Shown: positions 31,113 to 45,930, numbered from the stretch's first letter. The stretch is 64,000 bases of DNA from Ciona savignyi (GCA_000149265.1 CH003021.1:372001-436000), one strand, 5' to 3'. Program-made: numbers and translations. The notes: generated from the letters alone by a model not told the origin.

Positions 31113-34100
31113 TCGAACCGTGGAAATTCGAATCGCTCCCAGGCGCGGCTGCCATCCGGATTTTATATCAGAGCGAGAACGCTATAGCTTAATGATTCAT
31201 GAGCTCAAAACGGATGACAGAGTAGATAACATATTGCCAGCGCCGAAAATAAAAGCTTGTAAGGAGGCGTAGCGCCCGCCAAGTTCGCTGTCGAGGAAGT
31301 GGTTGGTTTGATGCAATATTTACGCAGTCGAAAATACAGGGTTGAAGTGTCGCATGTCAACGGCGATCGTCAGGCGCCCTAATTACACCGCATCGTGCAA
31401 TTAACTCGTTACTGGAGCAGTTTAGAGTCACTACGCCCACACCGACGGCTTGTGAGTGAAGATTCGGTGGTCAGCGCCATTTTACGTCTAACTTGCGGTT
31501 GCTAACCTATTTCTCGGGTCGCGTTATCAGCTTAGTAGGCCGCAGTAAACTACAAATCCCCTAATTGGTCGAGCTGTACTATATTACCGTTTAAATAATA
31601 GATATGCTTTAGCTAAAGGTTTTTTATGACTGTACACTGTGTAGTGAGCTATTTGCACAAGAGCACATAATTGGCAATTGAATAATACAGCGGTCGCGCA
31701 ATTTTTTATTTCCTTTTAGACGATTGCTTAATTTAATAAAGCAAACCTTATTAAAATCAATTGGACATACTGCAACGACAAAAGGCATTTTCAGTTGGAC
31801 ATTTTTGAGGAACGAAAAATCTGAAAGGGTAAGTCTCATTATATTGAATTAAATCATGCTTAAAAGTTAAAGTTCCTGCCGTGATTGCTCGAAAAATATT
31901 CCTTTTATTAGTATCCGAAATCACTCTACTTAGGCTTCGTTTGCGCTGTTGGTTTCTTTGCGAAAGTTATCTCGAGTGTAGTTTTGGCCTACTTGAACCC
32001 CTCGAAGTGGAAAACAAGATTTCGTTTAAATGTGTTTGAATCAGGACAGTGGGCTCCGTCGCTTTGGAACACATAAGTAGCAGTCAAATTATCTTAACGG
32101 ATGTCGAAGCACCCTTACGGCAACTCTCCGAGTTTTAAATTGGCTACCTCGACGGAGTAGTTAGTGCACTATAATAGCATGTAATAGCTGTTTCGGACGA
32201 ACGAAAGAGTTGAATTACCCCAATGTAAAAGCGTGTCACTGCTCCGAACAGTATACGGTTCCGTCTTTGATCGTGCATAAACTTTGTTGGGGTGTGTGCT
32301 GTTGTGTAACGTGGTAAACCGAGTGCCGATATAATTTTAAATTGCACTTTTGACACTTCTTCAACAAAGAAGAGGATTTTACTGAGTATCTTATGATTTG
32401 TGGAATATTAATGCAAATCTCAGCCAGCCTAAACCCCATCGATTTCGGATCCTGCATCGATGAAGGGGAAAAGAAAGCGCAATTGATTTTGGAACGTATA
32501 GAAAGTTTAGATTTTAAACATAATAAATGTCAATGTCAGAGTTGTGGCGTCATAACAGCGACCGAAGTTCCATTAGGGAAGTGTGCCTAATCCGACGTTA
32601 ATGCGATGTACTTGATTGTAATATTTCGGTCTCAGGAGAGGGAATGCTTATCAAACAGACTAACAATGTTCTAGATAAACAGATGCATAGTTTTTTGGCA
32701 GAATAATTTAAATTGTAGCACATAATTCCAGCATGATATAACAATGTACTGGCGTATTCGTATATCCACATCCAGTTTTATGGAGTATAGCGAGAGGTTA
32801 CACGAACTTTTGATCCAACAAGGATCAGTCCGACCGTTTCCTGCCAAAGTCTTCATCGTGAAATGGAATTCGCACCCGAGCAAACGCATCCGGAATGACC
32901 CAGTTTGACCTCACACGGAAATGACGACGTGTCGGCTTTTGATCTATAATTTTCAGTTCTCCCTGTAATAAGTGGGCTTGAAATTTCAGATGAAAGCAAT
33001 TTTCCGTTTAAAAGATTAAAATTCACAATCAAAGGAAAGCCGCTGTTAAGTATAACTACAGAATGCATTTCTGTTTTGTTTTCGGAACAACTTTGTTCTG
33101 ACAAACTGTTATGGTTTCCCAGGCAGTTGTTAGAACGTGATTTTATTCAATTTCTGGTAGTAAACAGGATATATTGAATGTTGGGGCTCCGATCGATCCT
33201 CGTGTACTTTAAAAGTTTTGCCTCGTCTCACCTTTTCTGTGGCACTAGACACTCGATACCCGCGGCACTTTCTTTTGCATAACACAGTAAGTGCATAGAA
33301 CATACCGGAAGAGTTAGTTCATCCTTATAGCTTGCCAAGCTTGGGCATATTACTTAAAACGAATAATTAATAATGCAAAGCCGATCTTGCTCAGTGATAG
33401 CGAAACCACTCTCAAATCCCGTTGTTTACGCTTTCGTTTAGGAGTTTAATTAAGCATAGTATTCATTTGGCGAATCCACGTTACCTGTTATAACTGGAAT
33501 AATTCCAGCAACCGAACAAGATAAGGTCTGAACCCCCCAATCATATTGATATTTAGGGAAATCCTAAGAAAATACACATATAGTGATTGCATAGCCGATT
33601 TCTTAAAATATACCTGTTGATAAATCGTTGACACTAAACCCAGTTAATTACTATACTATTAGCGCGTGACATGTAAGAAATAATAGCGTTCCGACTTTTG
33701 CACCTTCTCAGATAGGAAATGACCTTGTTCGATTAGAGCGTGCAAAGGACCCGTCAATTATGTGTAACTGGTAGTGCTACGTCCTGTTTATTTTCGATCG
33801 CAGATTCAATATCTGTTTAGAATAAACATCGCCCTTGTGGTGCGTGGTGTTTTCAACATTATATAATTACCTCCCCATGCAATCGTCCCACAACTCGCGA
33901 AAAATAAGATTGAATTCGTTAAGTTACTGTTTACCGGTATCAATGTCTCTTCTGAGTTAATTGCACAGATTTTTGGGCTTGTATTAATACACTTGAAGAA
34001 CCATGCACAGATAGATCCGCCATTTAATCGGGCTTTGAAATTTTAAAACGAATAACCTTAAGTACATTTATCGTCTGTGACAGCTCTTTCTCGATTATAC

Positions 34101-35326
34101 TTAAGTCCCTTTGCTTTCGAGTTTTCCGCATTTCCAGCTGCGTGTTGCACTTGTTGCTTTCTTAGAGTGGCATTATACCAAGAAACCTTTGTTCTTGCCG
34201 ATTTTATGTGTTCGTTATTGCAGCGCACAGCTCTAATCCCGTTCAATAGGTTCGTTCCCAATTAGATTTAATGTAATGCGTTGAGATGCAGGCTTTTATT
34301 GAGATGTGCAAGGCGAGTCAGTCGTAGACGGCCAATGCTTGGCTGCGATGCTGAATGAAAATAGAGTTTTAGTTCAGAAGCGAAAATACTTTTTAATCAC
34401 ACGAAGTTGCATTATTTACAAGGATATTTTAATGATGAAATGCCTTAGCTAAAGAGGTTCAAGTTGATATGGGCACTATATTATGTTATCCTGTAGCTGA
34501 TTAAGTATTAAAGGATAACCAGTAATTGCGTTAAATAAGCAGGAAGTTAGAGGCCGCTGTAGTACAACTATTGTCTCGTCAATGGTGCTGTTTTCGAAAT
34601 TTACAATTGCGGCTTAGTGGCAGTCGAATTTTCTCTTCTTCGGTTGAAACGTGACCCCATTTTGGTCATGGGACACGAATATCTAAGGGACGTGGGCTGG
34701 GTTTGCTTTGACATGGGTTTCGTGCACACAGCAGAACGACATTGTCAGAACTTTGCTGGCGGCAGTTGCTGCTTAGTGCGGTCACGCAACGCCACATTGA
34801 CAAGGCCGCTTGCTACTGGCTTTAATTACAACGGTAACTTACACCAGGACCTTTGAAGTGCTGCTTGGATAGGGTCCAGTAAGGGCGGGTCTCTCTCTTG
34901 CAACGTACCACATGCAGGAAGCTACATTGCACGAGTATTTTTGCTCGTCCATCTTAACCAGCGTCGCGTATTTTGGGTTCCAAGATAAGACAGGATAATT
35001 AAGGCCGTCGTGCTTGTCGTTGTTTGTGGTTAAAAATGAAAACATTAGAAAATTGGATTTTCCAAGATTGTCTTCTGTGGGTACAGCTTACATTCCGCAC
35101 TATTTTCTGCTAATTATATGATAGATTCGAATTCTGGAATGCACGACGTATGCATAGTAAAGCCCCACAGTACAAAATCGAACATTATCGTAATGATTTT
35201 GGCGTTAGATTATGGATTGGTACGGGACAGTGAAGCGACGCATAATCCGAGGATGTTGTGTACCGTAATGACAATTTCCTTGTCAATACTATTTATCGGT
35301 AACATTTCTCTATTTAAAGGGTTAGG

Positions 35327-38300
35327 ATGAGTGTCGCATTGTCTCGTCTTTTCGCTGTGGCGTCATTGATCATGTCACTATGCAATGGGACACCAAGAGG
35401 AATAAAAGTTGTCCATTTAGCAGAAGAATCAACAATCGGTGAGTGTTTATTTTTTTATTTCACGAACATAAAATATATTATACGCTTCGTGCTTAATGAT
35501 TACCATTTGTCTAATTGAATTTTCATTTCCCAAGGCACCCCAGTTGCGAATACGGCCGAGCTGTTGGATTTAGGATCATCGACAACCAAGTTCAAGCTTT
35601 TCAGCCAAAAACTGCTCACGCCAAACCAAAACGCTGCCGGACAAGTTCAAAACTGGTTAAGTGTCGACACCGATAACGGCCAGGTTGTGTTACAAAACCG
35701 AGTCGACCGCGAGGAAATGTGTGGAGATTCGAGCAAATGTGGAATTTATCTACAGGTAATGGTATCCTGCATCAATCGACGAATTGTAATTCGTGAATAT
35801 TTTTGAAATTTCCTTTTGGTGTTTGGTTGCTTGGAATAGCGTGGGAAACAGGGCGTTGACATGGAAACTATGCCTGAATATGAAAAAAAGGATATTTAAC
35901 AATATCGTAATTTTAAGTCATTTTGTCTGCAAGGCGTCTAAATTAACTATAATACAGAGAAATCCGGTTCCTAAACTGTCCTTAAAAGTTATTCTGCAAA
36001 AAAAGACCATTGAAAATATACTGATATGGATGTATCTTTAGGTTTTCGCCATCAAGGAAAAGGTTTTACTTCACCTGAACGTGGTAATCGATGATATAAA
36101 TGACAACCCTCCGATTTTTCCTTCCAAGTCGATCGTGGTCAATATTAGTGAAAGTGCTTTGATTGGTGATACGATCAGCCTTGACCATTTCTTAGCATCA
36201 GACGCAGATATTGGTGAGTATTTGCATTGTCCTAACATCGTTTTTTTTTTATTAACGATTGTCGTTCGAGTCTCTTACAAACTCATTGTTTGGATATATT
36301 TTATCGTAGTCTCCGAAAATAAGAGCGATAATATCACCAAACATTTCACAAAACTTGATTACTAAATATCTTAACAATTGAAAACTGACTTTGCACATTC
36401 TACTGTAGACTTGATGAAAGATTTAAGTAGAATTCAGTAAAAATTGTTTTAATGTGAAAAGTTTCCACTATCCACAACTTGATGTATTATTGATTTAATT
36501 CATTTGTAGCAACAACATTAATTTTATACACAGAAAAGAAAGATTCCCAAAACTAAATTTTTGCTTTTATGTAGAAAAAGAATTATGTTTGATAAAACCT
36601 ATCTTTGTCATATAGGCAACAATTCTCTGCTGAAATACACCATCAGTCCAAACGCTTTGTTCCAGCTTGAACAAAATACTGATGAGACAAACACCATGCA
36701 TTTAGAGCTGAAACTTACCGGAAAACTTGGTGCGTTTTTACCTTGATTTACAGAAATAAAATAAGATGTGATAGAATCTAATTGTTTTGACACGCGCTAA
36801 AACGTAATTCGATATGTAATAAATATTTATTCTAGATTATGAACGAAACTCATTCAAACGTTTGACGCTTTCTGCCCGGGATGGGGGATCTCCCGTAAGA
36901 AGCAGTCATGTGTCAGTCAGGATCAGAGTTACTGATGATAATGACAACGATCCGATCTTTGAACAACTGGTAAGTAAAAAAAAACATTTTTGCATTTTTA
37001 AAATTTATAAGCGAAATTTAAACACTGCTCATTTTTTTAGGAATATTCCGTAACTTTGCTTGAGAACTTGCCATCCGGTCACGTGGTTTCTCGTGTGCAA
37101 GCTCACGACGCAGATTCTGGCGCAGCTGGGCGTATACGCTACGCCATCTCGCGGAGAAATAAAGCGACAGCACAAAATCTGGTGAACATAAACGCTATCA
37201 CCGGCGATGTGGTACTGAAACAAAAACTGGACAGAGAGTCACACAATGGGTAAGAAAACTTTATATTTTTCACTTTATTATTACTAGTTAGCAGGAAAAA
37301 GCCTTAATCATTTTTATAATTTAAAACAAAATCGATTAAATATGTTAGTATTCAGTGACGATATTCCTTTTAAAACCACCATAGTAACCACATATAAACT
37401 TCTTATTAAAATATTAAATTATATTTTGTAGACTTCGAGTGTTGATTGAGGCACGTGACTCGGGTCCAAACTATCAGCGAGTAGGTCGCACGTGGTTGGT
37501 GATAAGAGTTGATGATGTCAACGATAATATCCCTGTAATCAGCATCAATTATATTGGACTGTCGAATGGCAACACTGGTGAGTTATATGTGAATTTAAAA
37601 ACTGACAGCACTTGTTATATAAAATATGTGATTGGAAGCTGAAATGTTAGAATAAGGAAATAACAACAAACTGATATGAGATCTGTGGTATGCATATTAA
37701 CGAAAAATCATTCATCAATAATTGTATCCTTCGCAGTGTACGTAAAAGAAGATGCCCCTGTCGGTTCCTACATTGCCTACGTCACCGCCAAAGACGACGA
37801 TTCCGGAGTGAACGGTGAAGTAGTCTTGAGCATGGAGGATAGCGGAAGTGACGATGTCACTCGTTCCTTTGAGCTTACCAGCGAAGGATTTATTGGAATC
37901 GTGCGAGGCTTGGACCGAGAGGAAATAGGAAGATACGTTCTTGTGATCCGAGCTTGCGATCTAGCTGTGCCTCCACAGTAAATCCACTTCCATGATTACC
38001 ATATTGACACATTCGTGCAATATTACTACAAAACAGTGGTTTCAGTCATTACTGTCCATTTCGTGTTTACCGTTTCTCTCTTTACCGTATTATTTAAATA
38101 CCAGTTCCGCTAACGTGCAATATTATGCTTAGATGTTCGAGTCAAGGTATAACCATTGTATTGCTGGACGTAAACGACCACACCCCGACCTTGGATGCCG
38201 ACAAAATCCGACTGACTATTCCTGAAGACGCTGACATCGGAACTGTTATCACAACGTTTCATGCGAACGATGATGACGCAATCAATTCACCAGCACTTAC

Positions 38301-41300
38301 CTTGAACGACGTGAGATGAATTGTTTTTTTGCTAATGAAGGATCATGTATTGTTTTGTTTATGTAGAAACATGTTTGGCTAAGCTAAAGTACTAAAATTA
38401 AATCTAAGTTGTTAACGTTATCAACTTTTAACAGAACTCTGAAATCGTACCTTCCGCTAATGGGGAAATTCACTACTCTTTAAAAAATAACGATGGAAGT
38501 TTTTCAATTGAACCAAAATCTGGACAATTATCACTCGTCCGGCCTTTGGACCGAGAAACCACACACGAATACAAGGTAAAGAGTTTGTAATACTGTCGTA
38601 TATTAATATAATGCCGCGCGTTGTTAATTTATAAACAAACTTGGCATATACAGCTAGCGTTTGTATCGCCGAGCAAAGCACTTAACCAGCGTTACCCCCA
38701 TCAACCCTAAACTCTATAGCTTCGAACTCCCGACTGTGAATACACATAAGCTGTGATAACTGGCTGCTCTGTAACGAGATTCATAAATAATTTCTTGCCA
38801 AAGGATGAATGATTAATTATTAATCTGTTTAGACGAATGATCCTAAATGACACGAACTTTTTCAGATCACTGTTGTAGCGAGAGATGGTGGTCATCCGGT
38901 GGCGCTGCAGGGCACTTGTAACCTGCTGCTCACAGTGGCAGATGTGAACGACAATGCCCCTTTCTTCACAAATCCAATCATAGACAACAAGACGATTTAC
39001 GCGAGCATTCTTCGTGATGAAGTCATCATGCGAGTCCAAGTAAAAACTCCTGTGACATTTCTAACGTTTTGATTAGTTATCGAATATTCTGTTGGAGACA
39101 TTTTGTGAATTAAAAGTATGCTTACAGTATTAACTATTTTTTCAAAGCAAAATTTTTTATTTGTTTATATTTTGAATTTAAATAAATTTGTTTATATTTA
39201 CGGTACAGGCTGTGGATTATGACAACGGTCAAAATGGAGAATTAAACTATAGGATCGTGAGCGAGGATCATACCCAATCGTCGTATCTTTTCTTAATTGA
39301 CGTTCAAACCGGCGATTTGAGACTGAACATGAGCATAGGCAATCTCGAGGATCAGCTTGGCGTGCATATTATAGTAGTACAGGTAACCAACTAATTATCG
39401 TTAGTTTTCGATAAATGTTTTATATGTTTAACTTATGTAGTCAAAGCAAAAAAATTAAAAGTTTAGACAATAACGCACGCTTCAAACAGGTTTTCCTTTG
39501 AAAATAACTTACTCCAAAAATCAACTATACTAATATCCGGTGATGCTTAATTTTTAATATTAATTGTGTAATTCCAATTTCCATGCAATTTCCATCCAGG
39601 CCGATTATTTCATAATTTGATGTTCAACACATCCTAAAACTTCAGACAAATATCATTAATAATAGATTCCCTTTTAAAAGAAATACCCGAGGCGTTATCA
39701 TGTTCCATATAGCAACGAAATTAAACCTTGTATTCAAAACGAGCTAATTCTATCCGCTCTCCGTTTTATAATATAAATTTCGACCTCATAAAGCCATCGC
39801 CAGTTTCCCATTAAAATATATTTTATAACGAAGTATGGGGGAACGTTCTTAAAGGGAATAGTTAATTTGTTTATATTATACACTTTTACACATGTGAATA
39901 TTTATTAAAAGTAATTTAATAAACTTCAGGCACAAGACAACGGTTCGCCTTCTTTATCCAACGAACGAACTGTGCGGATTGAAGTGATGGACACCTTAGT
40001 TCTGCCTACCACGGACCCCAATGTCTGGAAGATTAAACCAGCAGCTTCCTATCTCGTCATCATAATCGGTGCCCTTGCTGCCTTTCTGTTTATCTTGATT
40101 CTCGTTATCGTAGCTGTGGTCATGAAATGCAGAAAGAATAGAAAGGTAAGAAATTAGGATAACTTGCTTATTTTCGCAGTAGTTTAAATTGAATTGAATG
40201 CAGGCTGAATATATTCTGGCTGCCAAGCCTTTGTAAAATGAAAACTTTTTTAGCCTATATGCAAATGCTTGATTTTGCAAGTAACACGCAATCATCACTC
40301 TTAGTTTGAATGCAATCTTAACAAAACGTTATTTTGCAGCAAGTTCGCACGTACTCATGTCGCAAGGGGTCGCTCGAGAGCCACGAATGGTGCAGAACAT
40401 CAGTGACGAGCATGAAACCAAATTTTAATAAATCTCTGTCGCGAGAGGGCAGTATTGGACAGGGAAGTGCAGTTTGGAGCCAGGCAGCCTCAAACAGGTT
40501 CGTTTCAGACATGTTGTTGTAGTTCTTGCTGCTTTGTCTAATTTTTGTTATTACTTTCATACTTCGCTAGTTCTATTTGATTTGTGTTTTCAAAATTAAC
40601 TTGATTTTACATTTTGCAGAAACGATTCATATAACAAAGGATCATTCAATGACGTCACAATAGTACCGCGTAACGACATCAGTAACCGGTCCTTTCGTTC
40701 TTCGAGTAAAAGCCTTTGTCGTCCTCTGGTTACCTCATACGACCCACAGGTAAGGAGAATTTACATCTAGAACTGATCGTATGTATCATTGCTCGACTTC
40801 CAACCACGACCTTTCAACACAGAACCCATCTTTCAAAAATATGTCTGCGCCCCATCTGCCAACTCTGTCGCATGATGGCGATAGTGGTCGAGGAGATAGT
40901 GATCCTGATGCGGCAAGTTGTGACGCAACTTACGAACAAGGTAAAATCGCTTAGATAATTGAATGCAATCTACTTACGAATAAATATTTATATATTATTC
41001 CTATATTTAACCAAAAGTTATTTGTTAAAGCCACACTTTAAAATATTTAATAACTGCATTTAGTTTTAAGAGACTAAGACTATTATTACATACTATACAT
41101 ATTGATAAAGAGTTCTTTTTTTTATAAAATTTTTATCAATTTTTTTTATAATTTTAGATTTCTATAAAGTTCAGTACAACGCCGCAGTCCGATCTCGAAA
41201 AAATTCAAGGGAAATGGAATACGGCCCTCTGAGCCCAAACTGCTCAGCACAATGCTTAGAATTTGGCCACAGTGATACGTGCTGGATGCCCAGTGGTAGC

Positions 41301-42389
41301 AACAACGGTAAGAGTCAAATACGCCGACTAAGTTTATTTACTGGGTTATAATTTTTTCAAAAATATATATATTTTTTTAAAAAGATTTCAATTGTGTTTT
41401 TGGGTTGAATAAATGGATATATTCAACATAAATAAACCTTATCCCTTACCATAATATTACTATCCACATTGAACCATTATCAACCTATTATGAACATTGA
41501 ACCCACATTTAATAGAAACCTTAAGATTTTGGCCTACGAAAAATTAAGAACCAATATTTCAACCCTTGTTTATTTGACCTTAATATGCTATAACCTTATT
41601 ACATTCAAGGGTAAACACTGGATCAGTTTTACAATAAACATTCTAAGATAGCTAAATTATCAATTGTACTTTTGCTACAAAGTTTTTTTTTCTACAGCAA
41701 CAAGTTCTCCGATATCCCCTGACAACCAACAATCTGCTCCTCTCTACGTCGAGCTGTGTCCACCAATTCCAAGACACCATCATTATTATAACCACCAAGA
41801 TGCTGTGAAGCACCAGTACAACCAAATCGAACCAGTTCCTAACCTCGAGACCATACACGAAGCCAAACCGTTGCGTCATTATTGGCCATACCCCGCATCC
41901 GATCTAAGCTCGATATATTCGAACGTCCTTGTAACTGCGAATGGACAGTTCATGAGAGATTCGTACGGGCCTAGTTATACCGCTCCACCAATGCGACATC
42001 CGGTAAACTCCAGGGAATATCTTTTACCACCAGCCGAGCAACACCCTCGCCTCAGTCCGATTTCTTCCTTGTCTTCAGTAACATCACCAACATCAGAATC
42101 CTCGAGACGAAGTCATTACTTCACGCGTCGCGACGTTGAGCCACAAAATGTAGACTCACGTTCGACAGCTTCCCTCTCGACGCCGTCTTCTCCAGCGAAG
42201 TCAGTTCCATCAATCGCAAGAAGCGCATCGGCTGATCTACTTTCGTCCGAGTCCGAACCTTTTTTTCCTCGGGGATCTGAGCCTCGAAATCCCCGTAACC
42301 GCAAAAACTCGTTCGATCAGTGCGGAAATGTAAGCATGAGAGAAACAAATGAAATAGTTGAGAATATTGAGAGATTATTAAGCTCTTAA
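35327..42389 (+). CDS. delta-type protocadherin A
   Basis: Eighteen in-phase exons: 35327-35438, 35535-35755, 36042-36213, 36616-36729, 36836-36969, 37041-37249, 37432-37577, 37737-37977, 38133-38310, 38435-38575, 38866-39039, 39209-39382, 39930-40145, 40340-40497, 40620-40749, 40823-40940, 41158-41307 and 41698-42389, giving 1,159 residues. Residues 1-21 are a signal peptide. Six cadherin repeats follow; calcium linkers read DINDNPP (129), DDNDNDP (240), DVNDNIP (349), DVNDHTP (462) and DVNDNAP (582). EC1 has the protocadherin Cys-X5-Cys loop (C100, C106). One membrane helix spans about 713-737. The tail carries DSGRGDSD (860-867) and HSDTCWMP (917-924), both delta-protocadherin hallmarks, then a long Ser/Pro-rich end. 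It should be a homophilic adhesion and sorting receptor at cell contacts. Six repeats suggest a delta-2-like ectodomain. AATAAA lies at 42466-42471. Confidence 0.93.
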
Positions 42390-42480
42390 TTTTACTGCCC
42401 ATTTTTCGTCTTTCTATTGTTTACATGACGCTGTTATAATGTTGTTCCTTTTTGGAGAAAATTAGAATAAAGATTTACCA
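42390..42480 (+). other. 3' UTR and polyadenylation signal of protocadherin A
   Basis: The TAA at 42387-42389 is followed 77 bases later by AATAAA at 42466-42471 in the context 'attagaataaagattt'. This is the only good signal close to the stop, so a short 3' UTR is likely. Confidence 0.7.
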
Positions 42481-42807
42481 GAATCGCTTGCTTGTACATT
42501 TTCGTCTTTCTGTGGACATCTTCGGGGGGAAATTCACGACACATTTAGCGGAAACCTATTTGCTTCACTGGCAGTAGCTCAGGCGCAGCTCTGCAGGAAA
42601 GAGTTTATTTAAAATAAGTCGCCTTTGAAAGCGAAATCGCATTATAAACCACACTTTTTCATTTAGTCGAATCTTCGTGTTTAAATATTTGCAGACACCA
42701 CTGAATTTGATGTTTTCCATAAAGTAATCTTTTAATTCATGGAAAATTGACAATGATTTGGGTTTTAGTTGCGCTGATAATATAAGCAGGGTCATTGTAT
42801 AAAAAAC

Positions 42808-42836
42808 AGCCTTAAAGAACTATAGTTCTTTAGGCT
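42808..42836. other. near-perfect inverted repeat
   Basis: AGCCTTAAAGAACT and AGTTCTTTAGGCT are reverse complements apart from one extra base, with only 'at' between them. It could form a 13-bp hairpin or serve as a dimer binding site. Too short for a miRNA precursor. Confidence 0.5.
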
Positions 42837-45800
42837 GAGTCCGATGATTGGTTAATTGGGCTTAAGAAAATGTTAACGTCTTGCGTGAGGTGCTTTGTCA
42901 GACACCTGATGTGCAGCGCACTGCCGACGCGATCATTGAAGCGCGACAGCCAGAAACAAGACACGTGATACCCAGTTGTTTAAGGTTCGACACGGCTGAC
43001 CTGCCACGGATAGAGTTCGACTAAATGCGCAGAACTGTCACCAGAAAATTTGTCAATTTCGCCCGAGATGCAAACCCAACCAGTTATAAATCGACTTACT
43101 ACGTAAAGTACAAGGGACTCGTGGGCCATGGTAAACGATCCTCAGTAGTGGATTTTTTTTCTCGCCACTCCGGAACCGCAGGTATGTACCATATTTAGTC
43201 TTCAAACATGATCAAAAATTCCTTGCCAAATATAAGTCTGGTTTGCATATCTCAGGTTTATTTTCTGTCTCAATTGCCTCGTCAGATGTCAAAAAATATT
43301 TGCACGATTCAACTGTATAATAAAACGCCTTTTGTGGCGGTAAATTTGAACCTAAAAATGACCACTTTTCAGAGTGAAAATTATGCGCCCAAAAAGAATC
43401 AAAATTTTAAAAATGCGCAGTTGTAGCCCATTACCGGTAGTTACATGCATTACAAGACATACCGATACAGTTGGGGTCAGGAAACCGCTAACTACTTTGC
43501 ATATCGCACTATAAACTGTAATTTACATGCGCGTCAAAGATCACATCTGAAACATCTATTGAGTAATTGGATAACTCGTCTTTCTTAAATTACAGTTCAC
43601 TCTCTAAGGCACTTACAGGCCCATTTTAACCGGCAGATGTACAAACCAACACGTTTTTCTCACAGATTGAGCAGGCCCAAGTGAAAGGGATTGTGTTTAT
43701 AGTGTGTTGCTGGTTGTGTGGTCCGTGGTACTGTAAACATTTTCCCAGACTTTCACTTGGCAGTGAATACTGAACTCAATGTTTTGGCTGCAGTTAATAA
43801 TGGGTGTGTGGTCGCACGGTTGGTAATGTTTTGGGAGATTTTAGGATATAGTTAGTGTATACGTAGAAGTGCAGTAGTAGGTGTATGAAAGTTTGTATTA
43901 CAATAGTATATTGTCTGTGTAACACCTAAAAGTGATTTAATCATAAAGATGGTCTTAATAAAGCATTAAGGACAGGATTAATTGACATAGATTCTTATTA
44001 TGTGATAATACAAGCCAGGCCCAAAGTTAGTTCAACGTATAAGAATTCTGCGGGGGACAAGGGGATGTTGGCCAAGCAATAATATAGTGTGTTCTATTGT
44101 CATACAGCGTGCATGGTTGTCATTTAGTGCCAGCACTTGCATATCATTTGTCTTATCCAACATTAATCAAGTTCCCTGGTAAAAACTTTTAAGTGTGAAA
44201 CTTATTTGTTGCCAGTGCAACGACGCGCTTTTGAGTGAAACTACCAAGGGTCAGCATTTTCGTTATGTGAACGGTCGTGTACCCAAAACAATGTCATTAT
44301 TTTAACGGGATGTGTAACTGTTGTTTTGTGTTAATTTGGTACACTGAATTTGTTAACTCTTTGACCAATTGTTGGAATACAAAATTTGGTGGAAGCGCCA
44401 TTGAAATTGTTTATGAAACCATTTCCTTGCGGTATTGACTTGATACGCTAGAAATGCGCTACACGAGACTCTGAGATTTTAAGGTCAGTGCATTCAGGTG
44501 TCCAGACTGATACACTCTGACTCTTTCTGTTAACTCTTGTAACCCTACCCCGGGTATATCCTGCTATTTCCTGTAGTTTTAGTAATCTGTTATACCAACA
44601 GAAATTTAAATTAGCATTAAAAATAGAGATTGATAGGAAATGACCGCCGTTAACATTTCGCTTGTACGATTGACCAACGGCGGCATTATCAAAGAAAGTG
44701 TCATTACGATTTTGAGCTGTAACCTTCCGTCCTTCATCGGTCACTTGACCTGGTGAACCGGCTTAACCATATGTACGCCAGGGTGCAGTGAACGAAGCTT
44801 TGCACATCATGCGAGGTGGAGCCTGTCAAAAATTGCGCGGATTTTAGTTCAAGGGATTCGCTGCGTGACACAACTATTGCAAATTGTTGTTATTCCGCTT
44901 TTATGGCACTATGCGGCTCTTGATGGGAAGTATATTTTAATTTTATCTGCAAATGAAGACAACTGAATAATGTGGGCGTCCTTTTTGTCGTCCTTGGAAA
45001 CGAATGCATTTTGACCAAAACAAACACTTAATGTCTAGTCTGTCTCATTCGATTATGTTGTTTAATCGTCTCTTTTGAATAAAGGTGATGACGTTTTTGC
45101 CCAGCTGGTTTTGTCCGATGGACAAAGGAAGGCGGAAATCGTGGAGTTTACAACATAAACCTTCCACCATTCTCCAGCATGTCTGATTTTATCCGCTGGT
45201 TCGTAATCGTGTATTAGGTGTCCGGTTTATTTGGTGTCGCGTGTTGTGTCCTTTGTCCGGTGCTTTGTTTAAATGCCTGGCGCATTCAGCGCAAGATAAG
45301 CGATACCTTGAAAGAACGCGAAACACCTTGTCTGCGACTTTTCGCCGTCATTTTTCCTTGTTTCAGGAAACGATGATATGGACTGACAATACTTTGGAGA
45401 AAATGAACATATATTCCTGGCGCTAAATAATATGTCCCAACATCAATTGAGCATATCGATGTTTGTTACAAGGTACCACCTTTTAATAACGTTCCTGAAA
45501 TGGCGTTAGGACTAAACTTTCAAGTCAACCATGACGTATAAGCACAAGTAAAGTACTTACACAAGCGCCCAAGTCGGGGTTAAACTCCAAGACAGTAAGT
45601 AACAAGGCGCCAGAGAATTTTTTGTTGAACATGCCAGTCGGTATTCACATTGCTAACTTAGGGATTAAACCATCATCTAAAGACACCAAATAAAGGCTGT
45701 CTGCGACCCCTATTCGTTCCGACTGAGGAAGAACCTTATTTTAAGCAATAAAAACTCTTTTGTTTCTAAGATTAGCAGTATCTTTGCAAATTTGAGCAAG

Positions 45801-45930
45801 TTGATTAGTCCCGCGTGGATCAGATAACAAAAGGGTGATCAGTTAAACTAAACCCAGCAACAGCAAAGTTAAACTGATTAACTGAAAGTAGAAGTCCTAA
45901 TTTGTTTACTCTGTAGGTGAGGAACAGTTG

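Larger units (their letters stand above)
28700..35326. promoter_or_regulatory. intergenic region upstream of protocadherin A, candidate cis-regulatory domain
   Basis: About 6.6 kb with no gene I can support. By eye, parts (about 30.3-31.5 kb) look richer in G and C and less repetitive than the introns. Perfect CREB/ATF palindromes TGACGTCA occur at 29224-29231 and 31105-31112. A stop codon (TAA at 35315-35317) lies in frame just ahead of the protocadherin A start. The regulatory reading is inference from position and composition only. Confidence 0.35.
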
